The notes beneath the pieces were generated by a model that did no database searches, was not told the origin of the DNA, and was given only the letters and a program-made list of their open reading frames with translations. The position numbers were made by a program, and so were the translations under genes. A stretch of DNA of 64,000 nucleotides from JALNYB01 sp963676235 (GTDB lineage Archaea; Thermoplasmatota; Thermoplasmata; Methanomassiliicoccales; Methanomethylophilaceae): contig OY781044.1 in NCBI GenBank assembly GCA_963676235.1, positions 372,001 to 436,000 on the forward strand. The letters run 5' to 3'. Positions 16,877-25,541 of the stretch are shown piece after piece; the stretch's first letter is position 1; every line of letters begins with the position of its first letter.

Positions 16877-18829
16877 TTAAGACTTACTCTTCTTGAAAAA
16901 CTGATCGTTCTTACAATTCCGGGAATCTAAAGTATTCTGTCCTTTCGTTATTTTATCATAATAATGAATGACCATGCATGACTTCTCGCACTTTCCGCAT
17001 TTTATGCATCTCTCTGGATCCACGCGTGCTCCATCCACTATCTTGATGGCATGAGTCGGACATCCTTTTGCACATATCCCACATTTTGTACACAACTGAG
17101 CTCTTATCAATGCTTTTACCGATCTTTCAAAAAGGTATTGTGCATCCTTCGCACTGCCTGCAACTATTGAGACTTGGCCCCCGCCGAAAAGCTTCGCTCT
17201 TCCCATCGGCATCTTCAGAAGCACTATCTCGAATTCAGAGGAATACTTCACATCTCCGATTACTCTCATTGCATCCTCAACGTAGGAGAAATCCCTATTC
17301 CTCGGCACAGTAACAATAGCTTCCATGGAGTATCCACCAGCTGTGCAGGGTGATGCCCCCTTCAGCATATTCATAGACAGATCGCTGCCTTTTGTAGGCT
17401 CCATCTTGAGATCTAGACCTTCTGCAAGAAGTTTCATCTTAGGTGGAAAGACTTTCCATCTCCAGAAACCCATATCCACATATTCCTTTGGAAGTCCGCG
17501 GCCCTCTGCATATTGATGAAGGTGATCTTCCCATTTTACATACTTATCTGGATGGATCCTGCCTGTGTTCCTCCATTCGGATGCAAGGCATGAAGCGCAT
17601 AGATAACATCCGATCCTCTCGAAATCCTGTTCATATAATGGATTGTACTTCAATCCGCGCATCCAAATGTATGCCCATATTTCGGCAGCACACCATGTTC
17701 TTACTGGATTGAGGTTTATCTGGTTGGGAACGAACGGATTCTTGGATACAAGTCCAATATTCGAACGAGAGAATGATTCCAATGCACGGTTACCTTCGAT
17801 CGTGTATGTTCCCTTTGCGTAGTCATTGGCGATCAGCTCGGTTATCGGACCCAACTTGCATACTTTGCAGCACCATCTGAAATCCTTAGCCGGAGGGCCG
17901 AATGTCCCTACGTTATCCCAAAACGCATTGCCTGCCTCAGCAACATGCAGCTTGATATCATTATCCTGAGCGAATTCCTTCACATACTGAAGTGTTTCAG
18001 GATATTCCAAACCTGTATCGATGAAAAGAAGGTCCAGATGCTTAACGGCCCTGATGGCTATACCATAAGCGGCTAGAGAATCCTTTCCTCCTGAAAATGA
18101 CACGGTGACCGGCTCTCTCCTTCCCTGTAGGAACGTACGGATCTCACTGATCGCAATGTTTTCCAATGCAGAAATGTGATCTTTATTAGCTTTAACGAAT
18201 ACCTTTCTGTCAGATATCGGAGAGATATACATTTCGGCCTTAGCATTCAGATCACGTATCTTTATTGCCTTTTCAGCAACCTTCATCGCAGAGCTGTCTA
18301 CCAAAGCGACACCTGGACCTGCTTTCAATGCCTTTTTGACGATTATCGGATCTCCTTCAGAAAATTCCCCGATAACCTCGATGATGCTCTCTCCAGGAAT
18401 GCTCTTACCTTTCAGATGTCCTGATATATTTCCGAATATCACGACATTCTTCGTCGCTATATCTCTTAGAAGATCTGCTCCTGGCTGCCTCAATTCTATC
18501 TTCAAACTATTCTCTTTGATATCGAATCTGATAACACCTATGACCTCTCCATGGGCGATTATCTCATCGGTACGATCCTCGCCTGGGATCTTGTTGAAGA
18601 ATATCATCCGACCATCCAACGGATCTGACGTTCCGAATGCCTCTCTGAAAAGATTCAGAAGTATGACCTGGCTATCACCCATGCATGGCCTGATATCTCC
18701 AGGACTGTTTATCTCGAATGCTCTTCCTGTTGAACCGCAAATCGAACACTTCTTTCCCAGGATCAGAGTTCCGCATCTGTCGCACCACTGACAATTTTCC
18801 TTTCCGTGTGCAACGTTATTCTGAACCAT
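16877..18829 (-). CDS. PAPS-reductase-like PP-loop protein fused to zinc ribbon and ferredoxin
   Basis: 650 residues. Order: zinc ribbon CDRCGTLILGKKCSIC (13-31), a PUA-like segment to about 190, a PP-loop adenylyl-binding domain with VSFSGGKDSLAAYG near 242, cysteine groups CCKVCK and CYLCASCLASEW, then two 4Fe-4S motifs CTKCGICAKGCPTH and CIKCGKCEKSCM near 595-625. This matches a methanogen family annotated as phosphoadenosine phosphosulfate reductase. The PUA-like part and ferredoxin suggest RNA thiolation or sulfur transfer rather than plain sulfate assimilation; substrate unproven. Confidence 0.82.
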   Translation of the reverse strand: MVQNNVAHGKENCQWCDRCGTLILGKKCSICGSTGRAFEINSPGDIRPCMGDSQVILLNLFREAFGTSDPLDGRMIFFNKIPGEDRTDEIIAHGEVIGVIRFDIKENSLKIELRQPGADLLRDIATKNVVIFGNISGHLKGKSIPGESIIEVIGEFSEGDPIIVKKALKAGPGVALVDSSAMKVAEKAIKIRDLNAKAEMYISPISDRKVFVKANKDHISALENIAISEIRTFLQGRREPVTVSFSGGKDSLAAYGIAIRAVKHLDLLFIDTGLEYPETLQYVKEFAQDNDIKLHVAEAGNAFWDNVGTFGPPAKDFRWCCKVCKLGPITELIANDYAKGTYTIEGNRALESFSRSNIGLVSKNPFVPNQINLNPVRTWCAAEIWAYIWMRGLKYNPLYEQDFERIGCYLCASCLASEWRNTGRIHPDKYVKWEDHLHQYAEGRGLPKEYVDMGFWRWKVFPPKMKLLAEGLDLKMEPTKGSDLSMNMLKGASPCTAGGYSMEAIVTVPRNRDFSYVEDAMRVIGDVKYSSEFEIVLLKMPMGRAKLFGGGQVSIVAGSAKDAQYLFERSVKALIRAQLCTKCGICAKGCPTHAIKIVDGARVDPERCIKCGKCEKSCMVIHYYDKITKGQNTLDSRNCKNDQFFKKSKS

Positions 18830-18889
18830 CTTCTACCTCAATGGGCTTAGTTGATGCATGTTTATAAACAATAACATAATTGTCCACGT

Positions 18890-19546
18890 ATGCGTGATTC
18901 TATCGAGAATCTGAGAAGAGTTGATCCAGGCGTCAAACAACCCATAACCAAGATCAGCTTCAGCAAGACCGAGATCGCTCATATTTTCGCCGCAGTATTG
19001 ATTCTAACGATCGCGTTTACCATTATACTGTACAGAGGCTCATACCTCGATGCTAACAAATTTATGAACGTACTCAAGGTCTTCGGAATATCCTTAATAC
19101 TGGTAACATTCAGTTTCCTTCTTCATGAATTAGGACATAAATTCGTTGCGCAACAATACGGTGCATGGTCAGAATTCAGAGCATATCCGATGGGATTGCT
19201 TATTTCTTTGGTGTTTTCATTCATGGGATTCTTATTTGCAGCCCCCGGTGCAGTATATATCAGAGGAAACATCAATCAAGAACAAAATGCAAAGATCAGT
19301 CTCGCAGGTCCAGGAGTGAACTTTATCATCTGTGCGATCGCGATTGTATTAACATTCTTTACATCAGGAATAACCCATAGCGTAATAATTCAACTCGCGT
19401 GGCTCAATGCATTCCTTGGTCTGTTCAACATGATTCCTATACCTCCACTTGATGGATCTAAAATAGTCACATGGAACCTTCCGGTATACCTTCTTGCCAT
19501 AATTATCGGAGTCGCAGAACTAGCAGCAACATACACGATGCTATGA
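18890..19546 (+). CDS. site-2-protease-family (M50) intramembrane metalloprotease
   Basis: 218 residues with five to six membrane helices. Zinc motif HELGH at 79-83 inside a helix; the third ligand lies in NMIPIPPLDGSK near residue 185. No PDZ or CBS domain, so this is the minimal form. Substrates unknown. Its ATG has little leader, and a hairpin follows the stop. Confidence 0.9.
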   Translation: MRDSIENLRRVDPGVKQPITKISFSKTEIAHIFAAVLILTIAFTIILYRGSYLDANKFMNVLKVFGISLILVTFSFLLHELGHKFVAQQYGAWSEFRAYPMGLLISLVFSFMGFLFAAPGAVYIRGNINQEQNAKISLAGPGVNFIICAIAIVLTFFTSGITHSVIIQLAWLNAFLGLFNMIPIPPLDGSKIVTWNLPVYLLAIIIGVAELAATYTML

Positions 19547-19557
19547 ATAATAAACAA

Positions 19558-19574
19558 GGCAGGAATTTCCTGCC
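19558..19574 (+). terminator. hairpin after the M50 gene
   Basis: GGCAGGAA and TTCCTGCC form a near-perfect palindrome 12 bases after the stop codon, followed by a mixed T-rich stretch. Confidence 0.5.
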
Positions 19575-19678
19575 TACTTCTTAATATTTCTATAGTAAAT
19601 CATGAAAATCGATACATATTCTAAACGAAGACCATATGTTTGATTGTTTCCATTCTAAAAACAACTAGATATTACATG

Positions 19679-19700
19679 AATAGGGGCACTGGCCCCTATT
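19679..19700 (-). terminator. hairpin after the FAD-linked oxidase gene
   Basis: AATAGGGGC and GCCCCTATT are perfectly complementary around ACTG. The hairpin begins 15 bases beyond the oxidase stop, reading on the minus strand. Confidence 0.55.
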
Positions 19701-19715
19701 GATTGAAAATAAAGT

Positions 19716-21146
19716 TTACAATCCTTTGCAAGGATATCTCAAATGAGTAAGAATCGAACCTTCCCATTGATTCAATTTTCCTGGATTGAGTATGTTCTCG
19801 GGATCCATTGCCTTTTTGATAGCAATGATAGAGGACATCTCTGAAGCCCTCTCCTTCATGAAGTTTGGTGCTTTAGAGATTCCTACGCCATGCTCCCCAG
19901 TGACCGTTCCACCGAGTGCGATACATACATCGAAGATCTCATTGACAGCTTCGACACCTCTCTCCCACTCATCCTTGTTAGTGGGATCGATGACCATCTT
20001 TGTGTGAAGATTTCCATCTGAAGCATGACCGTACGTTGCTATGGTGACATTGTACTTTTCTGCAATCTCCTGGAATGCCTTCACTGCCTTGGGAACCTGC
20101 GATACCGGTACTCCCATATCATCTGCAAGCGATACAGATGAACATTCAGGCTTCAATGCTGCAAGGGATACCATTACAGACTTTCTTGCGTCGGTCCATT
20201 TTGCTATCTCCTTCTTATCATAAGAAGGGGTGACAGAAATTGCTCCTGTACCATTTGCGACCTCTTCTACGATCTTGAGGTCTCTGGTTATGATCTCGTC
20301 GGTCTCTCCGTCGACCTCAACGATGCATAATGCATTGCAATTTGGCAACGGATTTCCGCGTACTTTGTTAACTGCCTCGATACTTACCTTATCCATGAGC
20401 TCGCATGATGCTGGAATCAACGGCTTTGCGATAATTGCCGCTATGCACTTACCTGCGTCCATAACACTGTCGAATGCACACAGACACGAGGCTGATTTCT
20501 TAGGTTTTGTCGTGAGTTTGAACGTTATCTCGGTTATAACTCCTAGTGTTCCTTCGGAGCCGCACATCAAACGTGCCAACTGATATCCGGATGCGTCCTT
20601 TATTGTCCTTGTTCCGCAACGAACGATCTCCCCGTCTGCTTTTACAAATGTAAGCCCAAGAATGAAATCTCTTGTTGCTCCGTATTTAACGGCTCTCATT
20701 CCGGAAGCGTTGGTGGCGACCATTCCTCCGACCTGACATGCCTCGGCCGAACCAGGTGACGGAGGGAAGAAAAATCCGTATTTTTCCAACTCTGCGTTGA
20801 GATCATTGTAAACACATCCTGCTTCAACATCTACCCAAAGATCTGCAATACTGATGTTCTTGATCTTATCCATCCTCTGCATAGCTAGAACTATACCGCC
20901 TTTTATCGGGACGGCTGATCCGCAGAGTCCTGTACCAGCTCCTCTCGGAACCACAGGAATACGCTCCTTATAAGCGATTTTCATAATCTCTGACACTTCC
21001 TCTGTGGTCCTTGGCTGGACTACCATGTCGGGAGTGTTATGGAATATGGACGCGTCGAAACCGTATGTGTAAAGATCCGCAGATTTTGTGGAATAACCGT
21101 TCTTTCCAACGATCTTCTCGATGCTGTCTATAATTCTTTGATCCAT
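19716..21146 (-). CDS. FAD-linked oxidase, GlcD/D-lactate dehydrogenase type
   Basis: 476 residues from the ATG at 21146; one seven codons earlier is possible. VVPRGAGTGLCGSAVP is the FAD pyrophosphate loop of the PCMH fold. The C-terminal half has GHASDGNLHTKM and TGEHGVG-KAP, the substrate/flavin motifs of glycolate and D-lactate oxidases. No GlcF-like Fe-S partner is adjacent. Substrate probably a 2-hydroxy acid. Confidence 0.88.
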   Translation of the reverse strand: MDQRIIDSIEKIVGKNGYSTKSADLYTYGFDASIFHNTPDMVVQPRTTEEVSEIMKIAYKERIPVVPRGAGTGLCGSAVPIKGGIVLAMQRMDKIKNISIADLWVDVEAGCVYNDLNAELEKYGFFFPPSPGSAEACQVGGMVATNASGMRAVKYGATRDFILGLTFVKADGEIVRCGTRTIKDASGYQLARLMCGSEGTLGVITEITFKLTTKPKKSASCLCAFDSVMDAGKCIAAIIAKPLIPASCELMDKVSIEAVNKVRGNPLPNCNALCIVEVDGETDEIITRDLKIVEEVANGTGAISVTPSYDKKEIAKWTDARKSVMVSLAALKPECSSVSLADDMGVPVSQVPKAVKAFQEIAEKYNVTIATYGHASDGNLHTKMVIDPTNKDEWERGVEAVNEIFDVCIALGGTVTGEHGVGISKAPNFMKERASEMSSIIAIKKAMDPENILNPGKLNQWEGSILTHLRYPCKGL

Positions 21147-21260
21147 TTGAACACCGAGTACCCTCATTCCGCTATTGGATTATAAAACATTCACATAGGC
21201 GCGCGAGAACATTCGCAATATAGTAAATACCCTTTTAAATACAAACGAATTGACGGGCCT

Positions 21261-21893
21261 ATGAAGTCAAAGATCATCCTCCTCGGTCCTCCGGGATCAG
21301 GAAAAGGAACCCAGGGAGAAAAACTCAGTGAGAAATTCGGGTACGTCAGACTCTCTACCGGAGATATGCTCCGCGAAGCGGTCAGAAAAGAAACCGATCT
21401 AGGACTGAAAGCAAAGGGATTCATGGACAGTGGCGCATTGGTACCCAATGATCTGATCATCAACCTCATGAAAGAAAAGATCGCATCACTCGGTGAAGGA
21501 ACTGGAGTAATATTCGACGGATTCCCGAGAACCGTAGAACAGGCAGATGCTCTCGCAAAACAAATCGACATCGATCTGGCGCTCAATTTGGATGTTGATG
21601 ATGAAGAACTTATCACCAGACTCACGAAAAGACGCACCTGCCCACAGTGTAACAGCGTTTATCACTTAGCGTATAATCCTCCAAAAAAAGAAGGATTCTG
21701 CGACAAATGCGGATCCGTGCTATACCATAGGGATGACGATAAAGAAGAGACCGTCAGAAACAGATTGAAAGTCTACCGCGAGAACACCCTTCCACTCATT
21801 GATTACTATAGAAAGAAAGGAAAACTCGTTACCATCGAAGGTATCGGAAATATCGATAAGATCTTCGATCAAGTCGATAAAGCACTACAGTGA
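21261..21893 (+). CDS. adk: adenylate kinase
   Basis: Interconverts AMP plus ATP with two ADP. P-loop GPPGSGKGT at 9-17, AMP site STGDMLREAV near 33, DGFPRT near 84, and a zinc-type LID with CPQC...CDKC near 126-150. 210 residues, the bacterial-type long form. Plus strand, last core gene before the island. Confidence 0.96.
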   Translation: MKSKIILLGPPGSGKGTQGEKLSEKFGYVRLSTGDMLREAVRKETDLGLKAKGFMDSGALVPNDLIINLMKEKIASLGEGTGVIFDGFPRTVEQADALAKQIDIDLALNLDVDDEELITRLTKRRTCPQCNSVYHLAYNPPKKEGFCDKCGSVLYHRDDDKEETVRNRLKVYRENTLPLIDYYRKKGKLVTIEGIGNIDKIFDQVDKALQ

Positions 21894-21901
21894 ACATCAA
21901 C

Positions 21902-21925
21902 AGATGCGGGCTAAACCCCGCATCT
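21902..21925 (+). terminator. terminator hairpin after adk
   Basis: AGATGCGGG pairs with CCCGCATCT around a six-base loop, starting eight bases after the adk stop. Confidence 0.6.
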
Positions 21926-21999
21926 TCATGCTCATAAAACTATTTTGACTTCCTTTCAACAGAAAATTATTAAAAGGCAGTCGCAATGGGGAAATTAAT

Positions 22000-22075
22000 A
22001 GCCCCATAGTGTAGTGGTCAATCATGCGGGATTCTGGATCCTGCGACTGCAGTTCGAATCTGCATGGGGCTACCA
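22000..22075 (+). tRNA. tRNA-Gln (anticodon CTG); left boundary of the island
   Basis: Acceptor AGCCCCA/TGGGGCT, anticodon stem CGGGA/TCCTG with loop TTCTGGA giving anticodon CTG, and a T-loop TTCGAAT. ACCA is encoded. A recombinase remnant lies about 110 bases downstream, so the 3' part of this gene is the likely attachment site of the island. Confidence 0.93.
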
Positions 22076-22187
22076 ATTCCCTTCTGGCTGATTCAATTTT
22101 TCCAAATTCACTTTTTAAGCGATAGTCCGTTTTTTTCACCTTTTTTTATTTCTGTTTTTGTCCATATTTTCCCGATTTTTGCTATAT

Positions 22188-22340
22188 TCAAATTGGAATC
22201 ATTCTCATTGCCGATTGCATGTCGTCCATGTCTATCCCGATGTACTTGATTGTGACATCGAGATTCTTGTGACCCAACATTTTACCGATCGTCGGAAGAG
22301 GTACCCCGACACGATACAAAGCCCGACCAAAAGATCTCAA
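22188..22340 (-). pseudogene. C-terminal stub of a tyrosine recombinase (integrase)
   Basis: About 50 codons remain, ending with TGA at 22188. The catalytic end of the family is clear: VGVPLPTIGKMLGHKN holds the conserved His, and VTIKYIGID the nucleophilic Tyr. Everything upstream, including the two catalytic arginines, is gone; unrelated AT-rich sequence and then an IS element follow. The gene pointed toward tRNA-Gln, the usual placement for an integrase beside its attachment site. Confidence 0.8.
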
Positions 22341-22397
22341 TAAGGAAGAATATGTAATACTTACATTATCTCAAACAGATAAATTGTTTAGATTTTA

Positions 22398-22424
22398 ACT
22401 CTAACTCGGTAAACTGGGGTATAA
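22398..22424 (+). repeat. left terminal inverted repeat of the IS
   Basis: Matches the reverse complement of 24036-24062 at about 23 of 27 positions. The transposase stop codon lies two bases inside. Confidence 0.85.
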
Positions 22425-22426
22425 GT

Positions 22427-23929
22427 TCACGAAGAGGGTTCGGAAGCCTTTGGCTTCCTGCCCCTCTTCTTTTTGACCCCGTTGAGTCTATCCAGATCCT
22501 CCCGGGTGCTGTACATGAACATCCCCAGCTTGGCATCCAGGTCCCTGACGTCCTTCGGCACCGTTTGCCTTATGTCCGCATCGCCGGTCATGACCTTAAT
22601 CGTCGCATAGATGTCCAGAACATCCTCCGGACTGTATGCTGACAGCAGATCTGCATCATCCAGCAGTTTAGTGATCTCGAATCTTATCGACATCGCCAGG
22701 AATGTTATGAAAAGATGTCCCATCACATGCGCATCATCCTGCATGTGCATCTTGTCCGCCGAAAGACAGTTCTTAGCGGCATCGAAGCAGTTCTCGATCT
22801 CGCATCTGGTCTTGTACAGCCTGTAAACGTCCTTCGGGTCCAGTTCCTTCGATGATATCATCACGAAATTGCCTGCTTTGTCGAGTCTCAGCTCTCTTTT
22901 CTTACCCTGTTCCCGTGCCCAGAGGGTGTCCACAAGCTCGTCGTTGCGGTGATTCAGATTCTCGAACCTGTACGCCCATTCCCCTTCTCCGAAAGAATGG
23001 CGGCCGTACGCCACCGCCGATCTCCTCCATCTGAATACGCCTTCCTTGGTATCGGTGACCTTGTAGGCATTGGAGTTGCGTTTGACGGCTACGATATAAT
23101 CCAGTCCTTTCTCCTTGATCTGTTCCAGAAGGGTTCTGTCGGAGTACCCGCGGTCCATCACCAGTATCGTGCCTTCGGGGATTTCGAATTCATCCAGCAT
23201 GCTGACGGCTGAACCTTCTTTGACGTTTCCCGGTACGACCTTCATGTACTGCGGCCGGCCGGAGGCCAGGCCGCATCCCATAAGCAGGTTGAACTGGGGG
23301 CTGGACATGCTGAAGCGGTTGTAGCCGGTTTTAAGCATGAAGGCCCCGCTGGCCTTGGAGAATATCACCGACATGTCGACGGCCATCTCCCCCTCGTTTA
23401 CGTGTATTCTGTTGAAGAACATATCCTGGGAACCTCTGGACAGCCCCACCCTCTCCAATGTCTGAGACAGGCTCTTGGCGGAGGTGTTGGGGCGAAGCCC
23501 GAGCACATCCTCGAGCCTGTTCCAGCACCTTCCGGCCTTGTTCAATTCTCCCCTACCCAGGCATCTCGCGAATGCCAGTTCCACGATCTCCGGATGATCT
23601 TTTGGAAAGGCGAATCTCAAAGGTCCGAGCAACGGTTCCGTTACTTTGGACAGCAGTCTTGCGTTCCCGCTGTCGGTTATCTGCACGACATCGACCCTGC
23701 TCCTCCGCGGTCTCGGTTCTGTCAATATCCCGTCGGGACTTAGCACTCCGCGGTACTCGGAGACCTTCACGCGTTTCTTGGTCTCCGGGTCCCACTTCGT
23801 GGTCGCCCACCTGACGATATGCATGCCGCCGCGTTTCTCCACGGTCAGTCCTGTCTCGCCTTGAGTCCGCTGTTCGTCCAGCCAGTCCTTCGCCCATTGA
23901 TCGGGTCTGCATCCCATATTATACCACAT
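22427..23929 (-). CDS. DDE transposase, IS4 superfamily (IS1634-like)
   Basis: 500 residues, unbroken. The first catalytic Asp is in MAVDMSVIF, the second in ILVMDRGYSD, and the IS4 signature Y-(2)-R-(3)-E-(6)-K is met exactly by YKTRCEIENCFDAAK near residue 375. The C-terminus is basic (KKKRGRKPK). GC-rich codon use unlike both neighbours. Start at 23929 or the Met four codons later. Confidence 0.92.
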   Translation of the reverse strand: MWYNMGCRPDQWAKDWLDEQRTQGETGLTVEKRGGMHIVRWATTKWDPETKKRVKVSEYRGVLSPDGILTEPRPRRSRVDVVQITDSGNARLLSKVTEPLLGPLRFAFPKDHPEIVELAFARCLGRGELNKAGRCWNRLEDVLGLRPNTSAKSLSQTLERVGLSRGSQDMFFNRIHVNEGEMAVDMSVIFSKASGAFMLKTGYNRFSMSSPQFNLLMGCGLASGRPQYMKVVPGNVKEGSAVSMLDEFEIPEGTILVMDRGYSDRTLLEQIKEKGLDYIVAVKRNSNAYKVTDTKEGVFRWRRSAVAYGRHSFGEGEWAYRFENLNHRNDELVDTLWAREQGKKRELRLDKAGNFVMISSKELDPKDVYRLYKTRCEIENCFDAAKNCLSADKMHMQDDAHVMGHLFITFLAMSIRFEITKLLDDADLLSAYSPEDVLDIYATIKVMTGDADIRQTVPKDVRDLDAKLGMFMYSTREDLDRLNGVKKKRGRKPKASEPSS

Positions 23930-24035
23930 GGGGTATAACTATATAACACTTATTGTTTTAAATACAGAAATAAAAAATTACCATCGAAAGAACTCACCCA
24001 GACGTCTGAACGGATCATCGCAAAGTATCAGATCG

Positions 24036-24062
24036 TTATACCCAACATTACCGAGTTAGAGT
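24036..24062 (-). repeat. right terminal inverted repeat of the IS
   Basis: Inverted copy of 22398-22424. A third GGGGTATAA occurs inside the element near 23932, just before the transposase start, and may serve as promoter or transposase site. Confidence 0.85.
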
Positions 24063-24373
24063 TTTAATCAATAATTTCCTGTTTTGTTTTACAATTTCGA
24101 GAAGGTGTTAGTTTTTATGAACACATCGTAATTTTTAAAAACACATAATAAACCAATATTGACGTTAAATGTCTTAAAAACAATGTGTATGTGGAATTAT
24201 CGTATCAGCGTATATTGATTTGAAAGTATATTTTCTAATCATAAATTATCCGATCTTATTTTAAAATTGTAAATGAATTATTAACTAGGATTAGGATATT
24301 ATTTTTATCAATATGTGTAAATTTTTCCTATTGATACACCTATTTAAATAGTTAGTGTACCATTAGTACATAT
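24063..24373. other. AT-rich gap between IS and first island gene
   Basis: No coding frame of note on either strand, and no trace of the missing part of the recombinase. ATTTAAATAG at about 24350 is a good TATA box for the gene at 24374, placing the transcript start at or close to its ATG. Confidence 0.45.
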
Positions 24374-25141
24374 ATGGTTGTCAGTAAGTCAAAATCACTA
24401 ATACCTAATTTACTGTGGAGATGGACTACAGTTGTCAGTTCTAGAGGCAGTAAATATGTCGTATATATACCATCGAACGCCATCGACAATATGAATTTGA
24501 AAGAAGATAGCTCATTATTCGTTCACATAGAAAAAGAATCATATTTTGGAGAATATAAGAAATATGAATGGACTGCTCAACCCATTGTAAAAGGAGACAA
24601 TCTGGTTCTAGAAATTCCACCAAAAGCTGTTGATAAGTTGCATATCTCGAATAAAGAATATGTATATTTGGAAATTGAAATAGATGATTCTGATGAATAT
24701 TGGCAACCTATCAAAAAAGCGAGGTTCTATGGTGATGACGAGATCAACTTTGATAGAAATATGCTAATAAAATTCATCGAAAAATATGACATAATAAAAT
24801 CTTCAAATGGAGCAGCATATCGGCTTATTAAAGGTTACAAAAAAGATGAGGACAATATAAAACAGCCTAATATGGCTCACACATCATCATTTATGAATGA
24901 AAACGGGGACATAATTGTCGTGTATCATCCATATCCTTCTACAGTCAAGAAGAATGATGATGAAAAGTGGGGAAAAGCTAATGGTCTAAAATTGACTGTG
25001 TACGATGAAAAGTATAGTTGGTATAATACATTCAATACCAAATGTGTGATCATTACAGCTAAAGATGTAGATATTGAAATGAGTGAAGGTATAAGGACAA
25101 AAGAGGATATACTAAACGAGATTCATAAAAATAATACATAA
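24374..25141 (+). CDS. protein with two AbrB-like segments
   Basis: 255 residues, not firmly recognised. Two stretches follow the swapped-hairpin AbrB pattern: SKYVVYIPSNAIDNMNL (about 27-43) and NLVLEIPPKAVDKLHI (about 76-91), each followed by a β-strand. The C-terminal part is charged and unassigned. AbrB domains bind DNA as dimers; two in one chain could make a monomeric binder. A second AbrB-like domain is encoded at 32488. AT-rich island codon use. Confidence 0.5.
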   Translation: MVVSKSKSLIPNLLWRWTTVVSSRGSKYVVYIPSNAIDNMNLKEDSSLFVHIEKESYFGEYKKYEWTAQPIVKGDNLVLEIPPKAVDKLHISNKEYVYLEIEIDDSDEYWQPIKKARFYGDDEINFDRNMLIKFIEKYDIIKSSNGAAYRLIKGYKKDEDNIKQPNMAHTSSFMNENGDIIVVYHPYPSTVKKNDDEKWGKANGLKLTVYDEKYSWYNTFNTKCVIITAKDVDIEMSEGIRTKEDILNEIHKNNT

Positions 25142-25175
25142 ATATACTTCTACTCAAATATGAACTTATACGAAC

Positions 25176-25245
25176 ATTAAACTCTGTAGGCCTCGGAGTC
25201 TGTAAGGAGAAATATCTGCACGATAATCTCCGGGGCCGTTTATGT
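25176..25245. other. GC-rich long hairpin
   Basis: GGCCTCGGAG (from about 25190) pairs over ten positions with CTCCGGGGCC (about 25229-25238), including one G-T pair. Inside it GGAGA and TCTCC pair as well. The GC-rich block stands out in the AT-rich island. Could be a small RNA, or the end of a transcript from 24374. Confidence 0.35.
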
Positions 25246-25262
25246 GATCATTTCAGCTCTGC

Positions 25263-25484
25263 TTAGTACCCTCCTCTGTATTCTTTCCCGCTTTCGTAGA
25301 TCCTTTCCACATGCCCGTCGATCATCCTCTCCAGATCCGCCGCTATGATATTCAGATCGTAAGAGGGTTCTCCGTGAAGGGTTTCCAGGAGTTTCGAGGA
25401 ATTCATGACGGTCTCTCTCAGTTCGTGAAGGATCTCGATGAATACCTCGGATCGTTCATGAAGATCTGAACAGTTTAGTTCTTC
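25263..25484 (-). pseudogene. C-terminal remnant of a helical protein
   Basis: An open frame of 73 codons with no good start; the only ATG (25406) is internal. The peptide is regular and helical, with heptad-like leucines (EVFIEILHELRETVMNSS and IIAADLERMIDGH), and has higher GC than its surroundings. Looks like the end of a gene truncated at its 5' side, family unknown. Confidence 0.35.
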
Positions 25485-25541
25485 TTAAACACTTTAAGAA
25501 TTGTACATATCCTGCAATCTAATAAATATAGATAGAAGTGA

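Larger units (their letters stand above)
22398..24062. mobile_element. intact IS4-superfamily insertion sequence (1665 bases)
   Basis: Imperfect terminal inverted repeats of about 27 bases lie at 22398-22424 and 24036-24062; both ends share ACTCTAACTCGGTAA, and GGGTATAA closes each. TTTA sits directly outside each end (22394-22397 and 24063-24066), a likely target duplication. It carries one transposase gene. Its GC content is visibly higher than the surrounding island, and the gene is unbroken, so arrival is recent. Confidence 0.88.

Noticed and set aside
25292..25471. Plus-strand 52-codon frame ending GSFMKI, resembling the end of the 32648 gene
   Set aside because: The resemblance is limited to a few residues, and the minus-strand frame has more protein-like composition.
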